Positions 7,916 through 15,510 are shown, numbered from the stretch's first letter. The stretch: 16,830 bases of DNA from Chloroflexota bacterium (GCA_003353825.1 PIVW01000071.1:1-16830), one strand, 5' to 3'. Numbers and translations: made by a program. Notes: generated by a model from the letters alone, not told the origin.

Positions 7916-10900
7916 TGGCAACCGTTGGCAAGTCCTACAAACAGATGCTCGCAGGCGGGCAACGGTTCGCAGCCGTTTACCATATCGGTGGAATGGATTG
8001 GTGCGCGTACTCTGACCCGGCCCTGACTGACGCCTTTCAAAAGTACATTGACGACTATCCCGCAGCTGACCAGGGGCTGAAGGCAGTCCAGGCTTACTAT
8101 CAGGCCCTGTTCTGGGACTTTGCCACCGAGACCAATACCCAATACTCCCAGGACAAGATGCAGTTCCTGCCCATTCTCGACCGGGAACTGGGACCACAAA
8201 AGATTAAGTATGATGATGTCAAGGCGATCGATGTAGGTAGCTGGTCCGTGTCCGTGTCCAGGGAAACCGCTGGATATGTATACACCAATGGTCCGCAAGA
8301 GGGTTGGGGTCTGCCCGGTCTCGATTGGATTATAGACCCGGACCAGGATGCAACCGTAAACCGTGGGGTTCTGTCCCGTGACTATGAGGGTGCCGATCTG
8401 TTTTGGGTCAATGATCAGGGGCTGTCTGACCGTATCAACAACCTGGCAGGCGGCGAAAAGATTCTTATCTATACAGGGTCCAGAGCCATCTACGTTCTGG
8501 GTGGTACAGCTGCGGTCGTGGATGCAGCCGACGGGGTCAGCGCCCCGTCTGCGACCACAACGGAGTGGCAGTGTACAAACCTGCCCGGTGAAGGTGCGAT
8601 CCATTCCCCTGATGAGAGAGTGTACGGTGCTGTCAATAACGACCTTGAGCGCATCGAGATATTCGACGTACCCAACTATGAATCAGTAGTGGGTCTGTGG
8701 GCGTATCTGTTCCTGGTGCCAATCAATGAGGATGGGACCATCGAAGGGTTTAAGGTAGACGCCACCGAGGGTCTACAGCACGACCTCCCGATCCTGTTCA
8801 GGTCCGGTGAGATTGCATCTAATCCCAGTGCAGACCCGGGGTCTTGGAAGATTACGCATTCAGGGATAACCAAATCGTTGCAGGCTGAGTTACCTACTGA
8901 GAAGTTCAATGGGAGTTTGGGTGGGTATCAGTTTTCCAGGTCGTCGATTGTTGCACCGTCTATAGCTGCGCAACTGCCTCACATTGGGGTTATTGAGGTA
9001 GACGATGCGATAACACCCGTTGTCACAACTGATAGAATATTCCTGTGCGCTGCCGGTGCATATGTCAGATACGAGACAAGGCAGAAATTGCTAGATGCCA
9101 CAGTCGCTGCACTAAATGCATCGGGCACCTTGAACTTCATCTACTCCACGGACGGCGATGACATCACCGTTAATTCTGCGGACGATGCGAATACTACGTT
9201 TGTTTATGGCCCTGCGGCCATGGCCCTTGGCCTTGGGTATATCAGGGAGGACAAGGCAGAGATTCACAACCTAGACGTATCCTCGTCATATTCTGAGCAC
9301 ACTGGCGGCGGGAGAAGATTGTCAGAGGTGTTCGACTCCGCATACGGGCTGGGTGGATATGAGGCCCCCGGTTTTCCCGGCAGGCTAATGGCACTCAAGG
9401 ACACCGCCAACGCCACGGGCTCAATATGGCAGCACGACATGGGTTACACTGTCCCGGTCCTGTTTGCGGAGAAGTCCGTTCGAACGCCATTCCGCAACCG
9501 GTCCGCCTGCAACTACTTCATTCAATGGGACTGGGCCGACCTCCTGTACGACTTCGGGGGTGAGTGGGCCAACCCCCATTCCAGCACTGGTGCGTGGCAG
9601 GTGCCACCCGAGAGCGGGACGTATATAGCGCCGGGGAATGTCTTCCTGTACCTGAACGGAGAATCAGACGCGACCCAACTAGATGACGGTGACGCGATCA
9701 CAGTTGGAATCCCGGGCAACTATGCTGACGCCGAAGCTCCGGGCCTTGAGGGAACCGGTGCCGAGTTCCACCCGTTTGAGCTGATCATGAACGGGAAACT
9801 TGGCGCAACCCCGGCAGGGTCCACATATATCGAACTGGCCCAATCGCTCGACGGCGATGACCCGGGGTACGATCACATGATGCAGGCTGGCTCTGGGTTG
9901 GGTCAGATTATCCAACGTGGCCTGTCCCTGTACTACGCTCCCGGCGTTCAAGATGAGGACCCGTGGAAGCTGGCGGATTCAAGGATTGTCACCGGCACGG
10001 AAATTAGCAAGCTGCTGCGTGGGTTGCTCGGTGATCAGGCATCAGACATTCCAACCCTGCCCCGGCGCATCCCGATTACGACCATCCCCAATCTTGAGAA
10101 GACCGCAGGGACTAGCCAGAATCTAATCGACTGGGCCGCCTGGGAAACCCTTGATGGCGAAGGGGAGTATAGCCTTGTATTCGATGGCAAGACCAAAATC
10201 CTAGATGCCATGACCGGGTACGCGTTCACCCACGGGAAAAGACTGACCTATGGGTACAACGAGACAGAGCGCACATGGATCCTGGGCCTGTCTGATATTG
10301 GTTCCATCTCAGCCGCAGAAGTAACCTTTGCCGATCGTGATATTGGCACGGATATTATCAGGGGTGGCGAGGCTCCAAAGGACATCATTGGCAGCGGTTG
10401 GATTTACTCAAGCACAACGGTTGAGACCCGACGGGAAGCAGACCAGGAGCTGGTCATATCTGCCAAGAAGACCATTGGTCGGACTGCTCACATTGCCGGG
10501 GCCAAGGCGCTGGCGGTCAAGGATAAGCTATCTGTATTCGCAGATGAAGAGACCGGGTTCCCCAACAATGAGCTGATTGCATTGGTGGAAAAGTACGGTC
10601 GCTTATTCGCCACCACCTACAGTCAGATGCGTGTCCCGCTGACGGCTGACTCCATGACCCAATTTATAGTTGGGGACGGGTCAACGATTACGTGGGATGC
10701 ACTTCTGAAACCGACTGAGGGTAGGCGGTCGGCTGATTCCAGAGTCGGCATCGTAACCGAAGCCACCATCAGACCTGACAAGGTTGACGTCCTTCTCAGG
10801 ACCGGAACCAAACAAGCCGGGATTGCGCCAAGTCTATTTATTGAACATGCCGAGATTGATTCCATCGCTGGCACCACTATAACTGTATCCCTGGTTGCTG

Positions 10901-11361
10901 CCAAGCTCGACCCGACCAATAATCTTTTCGCAGACCCGGCCGGGGGACTGACAGACTTGGCCATGTTCGGTTGCCTGGACTACTCCACCACATCAGGGTC
11001 AGTGGTTCAACGGGACAGCACCTGTGGGGCGTACGCGATATGGTTGTTCGAACGTGGCAACGATACCTTGGTGAACGGGACCGCAGCCAGAAATGTATTC
11101 AGCGGGACACTGGTCGGGACCGGAACCAGTGGAACCCTGACCGTTGCCGACGTGGCAGCGGGGCAGTTTACAATTAGGGTGGATGACGCAACGAACCTCG
11201 CAGCACTTGACGCAGCCAACGCAAACTGGGTTGTGATATTCGCAGACCGCGATTCGGCTGCCCTCAAGGACTGCCAAACAATATACGGTTGGCTGGGGGA
11301 TAAACTCTCACAGGTTGAGGACTCCACCGCCACCAAACACCGGTGCATAAGCTGGGGTTGA
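7915..11361 (+). CDS. Baseplate hub / tail tip protein candidate
   Basis: At 1148 residues this is the largest gene here, two genes after the tape measure, where hub/Tal or gpJ-type proteins are encoded. Residues 370-442 hold a second copy of the strand-helix-strand module seen in the preceding protein, ending ALGLGYIRE. Residues 715-805 (PRRIPITTIPNLEKTAG, NLIDWAAWETLDG, YSLVFDGKTKILDAMTGYAF, then RLTYGYNETERTWIL) resemble the hub region of siphovirus tail-tip proteins in which a disc domain is followed by 'ldll..i....g..l.....g...l..l'. Residues 880-960 (ELIALVEKYGRLFATTYSQM and VGIVTEATIRPDKVDVLL) fit the closing hub beta-barrel. The C-terminal 180 residues, with several Cys, are probably an appended domain. 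No peptidoglycan-hydrolase motif was recognised. Confidence 0.6.
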   Translation: MATVGKSYKQMLAGGQRFAAVYHIGGMDWCAYSDPALTDAFQKYIDDYPAADQGLKAVQAYYQALFWDFATETNTQYSQDKMQFLPILDRELGPQKIKYDDVKAIDVGSWSVSVSRETAGYVYTNGPQEGWGLPGLDWIIDPDQDATVNRGVLSRDYEGADLFWVNDQGLSDRINNLAGGEKILIYTGSRAIYVLGGTAAVVDAADGVSAPSATTTEWQCTNLPGEGAIHSPDERVYGAVNNDLERIEIFDVPNYESVVGLWAYLFLVPINEDGTIEGFKVDATEGLQHDLPILFRSGEIASNPSADPGSWKITHSGITKSLQAELPTEKFNGSLGGYQFSRSSIVAPSIAAQLPHIGVIEVDDAITPVVTTDRIFLCAAGAYVRYETRQKLLDATVAALNASGTLNFIYSTDGDDITVNSADDANTTFVYGPAAMALGLGYIREDKAEIHNLDVSSSYSEHTGGGRRLSEVFDSAYGLGGYEAPGFPGRLMALKDTANATGSIWQHDMGYTVPVLFAEKSVRTPFRNRSACNYFIQWDWADLLYDFGGEWANPHSSTGAWQVPPESGTYIAPGNVFLYLNGESDATQLDDGDAITVGIPGNYADAEAPGLEGTGAEFHPFELIMNGKLGATPAGSTYIELAQSLDGDDPGYDHMMQAGSGLGQIIQRGLSLYYAPGVQDEDPWKLADSRIVTGTEISKLLRGLLGDQASDIPTLPRRIPITTIPNLEKTAGTSQNLIDWAAWETLDGEGEYSLVFDGKTKILDAMTGYAFTHGKRLTYGYNETERTWILGLSDIGSISAAEVTFADRDIGTDIIRGGEAPKDIIGSGWIYSSTTVETRREADQELVISAKKTIGRTAHIAGAKALAVKDKLSVFADEETGFPNNELIALVEKYGRLFATTYSQMRVPLTADSMTQFIVGDGSTITWDALLKPTEGRRSADSRVGIVTEATIRPDKVDVLLRTGTKQAGIAPSLFIEHAEIDSIAGTTITVSLVAAKLDPTNNLFADPAGGLTDLAMFGCLDYSTTSGSVVQRDSTCGAYAIWLFERGNDTLVNGTAARNVFSGTLVGTGTSGTLTVADVAAGQFTIRVDDATNLAALDAANANWVVIFADRDSAALKDCQTIYGWLGDKLSQVEDSTATKHRCISWG

Positions 11362-11362
11362 T

Positions 11363-11980
11363 ATGGCTATAGTAACAGGCGAAATGTCGGCAGCGGCTGA
11401 CGGTCTTGATATTGGGGACGAAGTCAGAACCACACGTACAATCTGGTACACCCATACTCCCGTTGCCAATTGTCCACTGAATCTGTCCCTGCCACTGGGT
11501 GCGGCTAGAGTGTTCAAATACGAGCACGACTTCCAGTTGATGCAGCCAGCGTCTGAGAGCACGCGAATCACGGTGTTCTACCCCGTCGGGAACGTGACCA
11601 GCATCAACACTGACACGGCCGCAGGTGTCTACATTGACGGCCCCACCCACAACAACTACAACTTGGGTACGCCGATAACCTCTCCAGAATATGAATCCAG
11701 CGGGGTCCCAAAGCTGGACCTTTGCACGATGTCAGCTATCACTGAATTGGACCAGGGTGGAACCGAGGTTCAGGCAGTGGCCATAGACCCGGAACCAGTT
11801 GGGGATACTACAGTGTTCTCCGATGACCCACCCTACGAGGTAACCTGCACCGACCCCGGGGCGTGGACTGTCTTTAATCCAAACCGGAGCTGTTCTGCAT
11901 TCCTGATGAAATACATCTTGGCCGGGAACCTCAACAAGCTGGTTGAAACTTCCCGCGCTGCTAACTCGATGGCTGTTTAA
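11363..11980 (+). CDS. Hypothetical distal tail protein
   Basis: A 205-residue protein between the hub candidate and the carbohydrate-binding-like tail protein, in the same operon (1-nt gap upstream, 1-nt overlap downstream). It looks beta-rich: TTRTIWYTHTPVANCPLNLS, ARVFKYEHDFQL, STRITVFYPVGNV, and AAGVYIDGPTHNNYN. It has four Cys residues spread along the chain, with no signal peptide or membrane segment. No family is recognised. Location implies a tail-tip or baseplate component, perhaps an adaptor for receptor-binding parts. The ribosome site is weak (GGGG, then TTGAT, before ATG), consistent with coupled translation from the gene before it. Confidence 0.75.
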   Translation: MAIVTGEMSAAADGLDIGDEVRTTRTIWYTHTPVANCPLNLSLPLGAARVFKYEHDFQLMQPASESTRITVFYPVGNVTSINTDTAAGVYIDGPTHNNYNLGTPITSPEYESSGVPKLDLCTMSAITELDQGGTEVQAVAIDPEPVGDTTVFSDDPPYEVTCTDPGAWTVFNPNRSCSAFLMKYILAGNLNKLVETSRAANSMAV

Positions 11981-13497
11981 TGGACCACAGAAAGAACTGC
12001 GACAGAATCGACCCCAATACCCTCCATGTTGGGAAGGTGCCACCGACTGAGGCCGGACGCCTGATGCAGTCTGGGTTTCAACATCTCAGGGCATGGCGAC
12101 AGAATGAAGTGACGGCGCGGTACAGTGGCAGGGCGACAGGCGCGACACCGGCATCAAGCTTCAATGGCAATCCAGGGACCGGCGTCAATTCCATGTACAT
12201 CATTTCGAGACTGGCCGAGAAGGTTGACAAGACTGCGCGCCAATGCGGGATCAGTCTCAAGTACTGGTCCAATCCATTTGTGAGTGCTGGCTCGCCTGGG
12301 CCCGGCGTGGAACGAGACGTGCTCTGGTACGATGACTGGACTGATGGTGTAGCGGATTTAACCTACACCAGCCAGCTTGGGAATATTGCGACAGACACAG
12401 AGCTGACCGGGGCCAATGGAATGGGCGTCAGCCTGGTCGGGTCGGTTACTCCGTCAACATCCGTCTTGGCTGATGGGGATATGGAGGCGGCGGGGGTTGG
12501 TGACTGGACGGCTGGCAACTCTGCCACACTCACCAAGCAGACCACCGACCCATACCAGGGCAGTCAGGTTTTGCGAGTAACCCGAAACGGCGTCAACAAC
12601 CCGTACGCATACCAGACGATCACGACGGCATACCACACATATAGGGTCAGGGGCTTCTGCAGATCAGACGGGCTCGCAACCCCATCCGTGGGTGCCACCG
12701 GGGCCAGCGTGTGGACCGCTCCAGAAATATCAACAGAGTGGAAATACTTTGATGAAACATTCTATTCGTCACTGTCTGGTGAGTTGCGATTCTTTGCCGT
12801 GACAGCAACGGGGACACAATATGTCGAATGGGATCAGGTAACCGTCCACGAATACGAATCCTTCAAAGTCTCCAAACTAACCAGCGACTATTGCTACCTA
12901 GCAGCCGCCACGGTCTATCCCCTGCCAGATGTAGACCTGACTGATGAGAACGGATACGACGTCACCCCGGCAAAGATGGTTCCATTCGAGGGGCTGAGAG
13001 GTGCCACAAGTGCCGATCCTGGAACCAGTGTGGGTCGTGTCGCGTGGGGTCTAGAGCGTGGTGACGCCATGGTCCAGGACACCGCCAGGTGCCTATTCCA
13101 GACCTTCTACCCAACCGGGGCCTTTGCCAACGCCGGGACCAGCATCTATTTCCAAGAGGATTCTAACGGGAACCCGCTTTTGTATGATTGCCGACCCAGG
13201 AACTTACAGGAACTTGGCGTGGTGGAAGCTGACATAGCAATGATTGTGAACACTGCCACGGCCGGGGACACTATCACTTATCACTCCTTGACCAATACGG
13301 ATACTTGGACATGGACCTGTCCGGCCGGGGGGATAGCAACACCCACCATGATCACGACTGCCAACGGGACAGGTGGCGTGCTGGGAGTCGGACGGGGGAT
13401 CCAGATTGATACGGTAACGGACAAGGTGAAAATCTCGACCGATGGAACCGACGTTCACGTGAATACGTTTTCACTTTGGGAGAGGGAACGGGTCTAG
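11980..13497 (+). CDS. Distal tail protein with carbohydrate-binding-like jelly-roll segment
   Basis: A 505-residue protein and the last gene of the tail operon. Residues 161-291 read like a CBM4/9- or discoidin-type jelly roll: SVLADGDMEAAGVGDWTAGN, then YQGSQVLRVTRNG, an Ala-Tyr-Gln-Thr strand (YQTITTAYHTYRVRGFCRS), WKYFDETFYSS, and a closing YVEWDQVTVHE. That order of 'DGdfEa..v..W', 'GsqaLrv' and 'v.iDdVtv' strands is the usual pattern of the family. The N-terminal 100 residues probably attach to the tail; residues 300-505 are beta-rich with unknown fold. It is a good candidate receptor-binding or adsorption protein that contacts surface glycans. Its stop (TAG) and the convergent lipoprotein's stop are both read from one CTAG palindrome (13494-13497). 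Confidence 0.7.
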   Translation: MDHRKNCDRIDPNTLHVGKVPPTEAGRLMQSGFQHLRAWRQNEVTARYSGRATGATPASSFNGNPGTGVNSMYIISRLAEKVDKTARQCGISLKYWSNPFVSAGSPGPGVERDVLWYDDWTDGVADLTYTSQLGNIATDTELTGANGMGVSLVGSVTPSTSVLADGDMEAAGVGDWTAGNSATLTKQTTDPYQGSQVLRVTRNGVNNPYAYQTITTAYHTYRVRGFCRSDGLATPSVGATGASVWTAPEISTEWKYFDETFYSSLSGELRFFAVTATGTQYVEWDQVTVHEYESFKVSKLTSDYCYLAAATVYPLPDVDLTDENGYDVTPAKMVPFEGLRGATSADPGTSVGRVAWGLERGDAMVQDTARCLFQTFYPTGAFANAGTSIYFQEDSNGNPLLYDCRPRNLQELGVVEADIAMIVNTATAGDTITYHSLTNTDTWTWTCPAGGIATPTMITTANGTGGVLGVGRGIQIDTVTDKVKISTDGTDVHVNTFSLWERERV

Positions 13498-13844
13498 TCG
13501 TCGTAGCACGTGTAATCGTGCAGGCACTCAACCCGTTCATTGTCGGTCATGTCGCAGCCGTAGTGGATGAAACACCACCAGACCGCATCAAGATTACAAT
13601 CCTCCATGCAGTGTTCAGGACAGGTCGTGTACGTGGTTACAGTCTGCTCCAACCCGCACCCAGCCTGATGCACGTCCAGGGCCATACAGGCTGCGATACA
13701 GGACCCATTTGGGGACTGGTCCGGGTCTAGTCCATCGTCGCACCCTGAAAGAAGCGAGGCCAGAAGCAGGGCCGGTGCCAAAAAGATACAGGCCAGGAGC
13801 AGCTTCTCACAAGAACTCATATCAGACCATTTTCTAAAACCCAT
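13494..13844 (-). CDS. Cysteine-rich lipoprotein (moron candidate)
   Basis: A 116-residue protein encoded against the tail operon. Residues 14-33 form a lipoprotein signal peptide (KLLLACIFLAPALLLASLLS, then GC) with a perfect lipobox LSGC, followed by two Asp, which in enterobacterial hosts would favour inner-membrane retention. The mature part has ten further Cys in about 80 residues (SC, AC, GC, TCPEHC, EDC, WWC, GC, EC, TC), an even number compatible with five disulfides in an extracytoplasmic protein. The ATG at 13844 is chosen because GAAAGGGG lies 6 nt upstream; the Met at residue 9 lacks such a site. A private promoter precedes it. A single oppositely oriented lipoprotein gene with its own promoter in a late region fits a moron: superinfection exclusion or host-envelope modification are possibilities, but the function is unproven. 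A spanin role is less likely given the Cys content. Confidence 0.8.
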   Translation of the reverse strand: MGFRKWSDMSSCEKLLLACIFLAPALLLASLLSGCDDGLDPDQSPNGSCIAACMALDVHQAGCGLEQTVTTYTTCPEHCMEDCNLDAVWWCFIHYGCDMTDNERVECLHDYTCYDD

Positions 13845-13870
13845 ACTGAACCCCTTTCAAATCTGAAACC

Positions 13871-13900
13871 AGTATACACCTAGACTGAACCGGTGTACAA
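13871..13900 (-). promoter_or_regulatory. Sigma70-like promoter of the Cys-rich lipoprotein
   Basis: Read on the minus strand: a -35-like TTGTAC (13900-13895, 3 of 6 consensus bases) and a -10 TATACT (13876-13871, 5 of 6) separated by 18 nt. The predicted start near 13864 leaves a leader of about 20 nt containing the Shine-Dalgarno site AAAGGGG (13857-13851). The -35 is weak, so an activator or another sigma factor is possible. Confidence 0.45.
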
Positions 13901-13910
13901 TACCAAGCAT

Positions 13911-13914
13911 GGAG
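13911..13914 (+). promoter_or_regulatory. Ribosome binding site deciding the holin-like start
   Basis: GGAG, 8 nt before ATG 13923. It favours this start over the in-frame upstream GTG at 13893, which has no purine-rich site. Confidence 0.55.
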
Positions 13915-13922
13915 TGGACCCG

Positions 13923-14186
13923 ATGACATCCGAAACCACCACGAAACTTATCGAGACTCTAACCGAAGTCAGCTCCGTATCTGGTCAGACCCTCACTGAA
14001 GTCAAGTCCCTTAAAGAAACAATCGAAAAGCACTACGCCACCAAACTTGAACTGAAAGAAACCGAGTCGGTACTGCTCAAGAAGCTGGGTCGCATCAAGC
14101 GCGGTTTCAGTTCCAAAGAGTGGGCCGGTATCATTACCGCAATCTTTACAGGTGCAGGTGCAATTATTGCTCTGATTGTGGCGTAA
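13923..14186 (+). CDS. Small coiled-coil membrane protein, XhlA-type holin candidate
   Basis: An 87-residue protein: residues 5-60 form a charged helical, probably coiled-coil segment (TLTEVSSVSGQTLTEVKSLK and on, with LELKETESVLLKKLGRIKR), and residues 66-87 form one hydrophobic transmembrane helix (EWAGIITAIFTGAGAIIALI) at the extreme C-terminus. This N-coil/C-anchor layout and length match XhlA-like phage lysis proteins and some class III-type holins. The start is ATG 13923 because GGAG (13911-13914) lies 8 nt upstream; a GTG at 13893 in frame would extend it by 10 residues but has no site and falls in the promoter region. It follows the tail genes, where lysis genes often lie, but no endolysin is adjacent. 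Alternatives are an antiholin or a membrane-anchored accessory protein. Confidence 0.7.
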   Translation: MTSETTTKLIETLTEVSSVSGQTLTEVKSLKETIEKHYATKLELKETESVLLKKLGRIKRGFSSKEWAGIITAIFTGAGAIIALIVA

Positions 14187-14188
14187 AC

Positions 14189-14983
14189 TCATCCCTCCCC
14201 ATCCTTCCCCGTGTCCAGGTCCGGCGCTAGTGCGGAGTCGAGATCGGATGCCTCGATGTACATGCAGTCTTCATCCAAGCCACATTCAACGTCAACGGAA
14301 ACCTCTCGGCCCGTCCACCTCTCCAACTTGCCCACCCTCTCCACAACCTTTCGCAGCTCCCCATTTTCGACCGTGAGGGATTCGGCGCGTGCTAGTTCAC
14401 CAACCACTGGAACGGCTTCAAGGGTGAGCCTGACCGTGTCACACAGTATCGCAATCAGGGCCGTATCGCAGTTGGGCTTCTCTTGCTCAAACCCAATTTG
14501 TATTTGCGCTGCGTGTGCGAGAGAGGCGAGCGTTCTCTCTGTGAACTTACCGCCGACACTCGGTGGATGCCGGAAGTTCTGGTTCTCCTTCTCCAACTCC
14601 GCAATCTTGGCATTCGCGGCGGCTAGATCGGATTCGGCTGCTTCGGCGCGGTTGTAGTTGGCCAGATTGTCACCGTTTCCAAGCCTGGCTTGCTCCCTCG
14701 CCTCGTCACGCTCCTGCTTGCACTGGTCGAGTTCACCCGTCGCCTTTTTCAGTGCATACCCCTGTCTAACAATTCGCTTCTTTAGCAGATCATGTTCCGA
14801 TTCGGACTCGCGCTTGCACTGGTCGAGTTCGGCGCGGAGGGTGGTTAGTTCGGACTTGATCCCAGATACGTAATCCTCCTGGGCAGATACTATTTTGACC
14901 GATCCAGGGTTGGCCGGGTGATAGCACGATGCTGACGAATGCTCCGTCCCACAAAATCCACAATAGTGTCCCATATCAATCAT
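14189..14983 (-). CDS. Zinc-knuckle plus coiled-coil phage protein with internal repeat
   Basis: A 264-residue protein. Residues 8-22 carry a C-x2-C-x8-C-x-H pattern (CGFCGTEHSSASCYH) that could bind zinc. Residues 40-137 are a long charged helical region, probably coiled coil, with the hexapeptide ELDQCK at 52-57 and again at 84-89; the matching DNA is an exact 19-nt repeat, so this is a recent internal duplication with a 32-residue period. The C-terminus has a hydrophobic helix (ALIAILCDTVRLTLEAVPVV) and a Asp/Glu-rich end. Two starts compete: ATG 14983 overlaps the previous stop as ATGA but abuts the GGGGGAG site, while ATG 14974 (MGHYCGF) stands 9 nt from it. Function unknown; it may be a scaffold or DNA-metabolism accessory factor. 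Confidence 0.75.
   Translation of the reverse strand: MIDMGHYCGFCGTEHSSASCYHPANPGSVKIVSAQEDYVSGIKSELTTLRAELDQCKRESESEHDLLKKRIVRQGYALKKATGELDQCKQERDEAREQARLGNGDNLANYNRAEAAESDLAAANAKIAELEKENQNFRHPPSVGGKFTERTLASLAHAAQIQIGFEQEKPNCDTALIAILCDTVRLTLEAVPVVGELARAESLTVENGELRKVVERVGKLERWTGREVSVDVECGLDEDCMYIEASDLDSALAPDLDTGKDGEG
14716..14734. repeat. 19-nt direct repeat inside the coiled-coil gene, copy 1
   Basis: Plus-strand GCTTGCACTGGTCGAGTTC, identical to 14812-14830; the period is 96 nt (32 codons). On the minus strand it encodes GELDQCK-type residues of the 264-residue coiled-coil protein. Confidence 0.85.
14812..14830. repeat. 19-nt direct repeat inside the coiled-coil gene, copy 2
   Basis: Exact second copy of 14716-14734, encoding AELDQCK; flanking bases differ on both sides. 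Confidence 0.85.
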
Positions 14984-15195
14984 CTCCCCCGGCTGTTGCC
15001 GGCTTGGGTTTGGTTACGTAATCCGAGGTAGGCAGCAAACACGGCTATACCCAGTCCCCACATTGGCGACAGCTCCACCCATTGCAAACGGCAATGTTGG
15101 ATATACTTTTCGATCCCCATCATGTCTTGACGCATCATTGTGATTCCGACGTGAGCGAGCCAGCCCGAAAAGAAAATGGATACGTTTCTGGCCAT
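14980..15195 (-). CDS. Small membrane protein, two hydrophobic segments
   Basis: A 71-residue protein with hydrophobic segments at about residues 5-20 (VSIFFSGWLAHVGITM) and 45-59 (MWGLGIAVFAAYLGL), separated by a polar loop with one Cys, and a short polar C-terminus (RNQTQAGNSRGR). The ATG has a GGGGGG stretch 7 nt upstream and lies 3 nt after the previous stop; its own stop overlaps the next ATG by 4 nt. Two-helix small membrane proteins in phages include holins and antiholins, but its place in the accessory block away from the tail operon gives no support for that. Function not recognised. Confidence 0.65.
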   Translation of the reverse strand: MARNVSIFFSGWLAHVGITMMRQDMMGIEKYIQHCRLQWVELSPMWGLGIAVFAAYLGLRNQTQAGNSRGR

Positions 15196-15198
15196 CCC

Positions 15199-15510
15199 TC
15201 AACCCCCCTTTATCGCGGCGCGGAGTTCGAGTTTGCCCCCACACGCATGGCAGTAATTGGCCCCATTCTCGTCCGGCCCGTCGCACGTGAAAGACCACAT
15301 CTGGCCACACCCGGTGTCGTAATCACCGTTGTCGTCTTCGGTCCAGACACACACCTTCCCCCGCTCCTTTTCCAACTCCCCCTCCAGCCGGGTTATTTCG
15401 TCGAGTAGGGCGGGGAGCGATTTGCGCATGATATCAAATTCGCACGGTCCCCATACCTCGGGCTGATTCTGTATTCGCCCTAGTTCCCGCAACTTTTCCC
15501 TGTCAATCAT
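15199..15510 (-). CDS. Phage zinc-ribbon protein with short coiled coil
   Basis: A 103-residue protein. Residues 1-50 are helical with a short coiled coil (LLDEITRLEGELEKERGK). Residues 54-93 form a zinc ribbon: Cys54 in CVW, Cys68 in TGCGQMW, then Cys87 and Cys90 in YCHACGGKLE. The spacing 'C-x-W...D...T.CG..W....DGP.ENG..YC..CGk.lE' is a well-known small phage and prophage protein pattern of unknown biochemical role. Cys76 is extra. The start is supported by AAGGAG 5 nt upstream (15521-15516). Its first 8 nt overlap the end of the 35-residue gene upstream. Probably an early, host-takeover or nucleic-acid-associated accessory protein; the role is inferred only from the family's habit of lying in early regions. 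Confidence 0.8.
   Translation of the reverse strand: MIDREKLRELGRIQNQPEVWGPCEFDIMRKSLPALLDEITRLEGELEKERGKVCVWTEDDNGDYDTGCGQMWSFTCDGPDENGANYCHACGGKLELRAAIKGG

Larger units (their letters stand above)
13845..13922. promoter_or_regulatory. Divergent intergenic control region with three related short repeats
   Basis: This is the only real spacer in the window, between the divergent lipoprotein and holin-like genes. It contains ACTGAACC at 13845-13852 and 13884-13891 and a near copy CTGAAACC at 13863-13870, all in the same orientation about 18-21 bp apart, roughly two helical turns. An ACCGGT palindrome lies at 13889-13894 and inverted arms TACACC/GGTGTA at 13875-13880 and 13892-13897. On the plus strand TACAAT (13896-13901) could be a -10 for the holin-like gene, though no good -35 goes with it. 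Repressor or activator binding here is inferred. Confidence 0.4.

Noticed and set aside
7858..8604. Long minus-strand frame opposite the hub candidate (248 codons)
   Set aside because: An antisense shadow of a strongly supported tail gene; no start signal and no recognisable domain.
13506..13521. Hairpin GCACG-TGTAAT-CGTGC as a terminator
   Set aside because: Only 5 bp of stem, no U tract, and it lies within the coding end of the lipoprotein gene.
13476..13730. Plus-strand frame over the lipoprotein region
   Set aside because: It lies opposite the lipoprotein, which has a signal peptide, lipobox, ribosome site and promoter; this frame has none of these.
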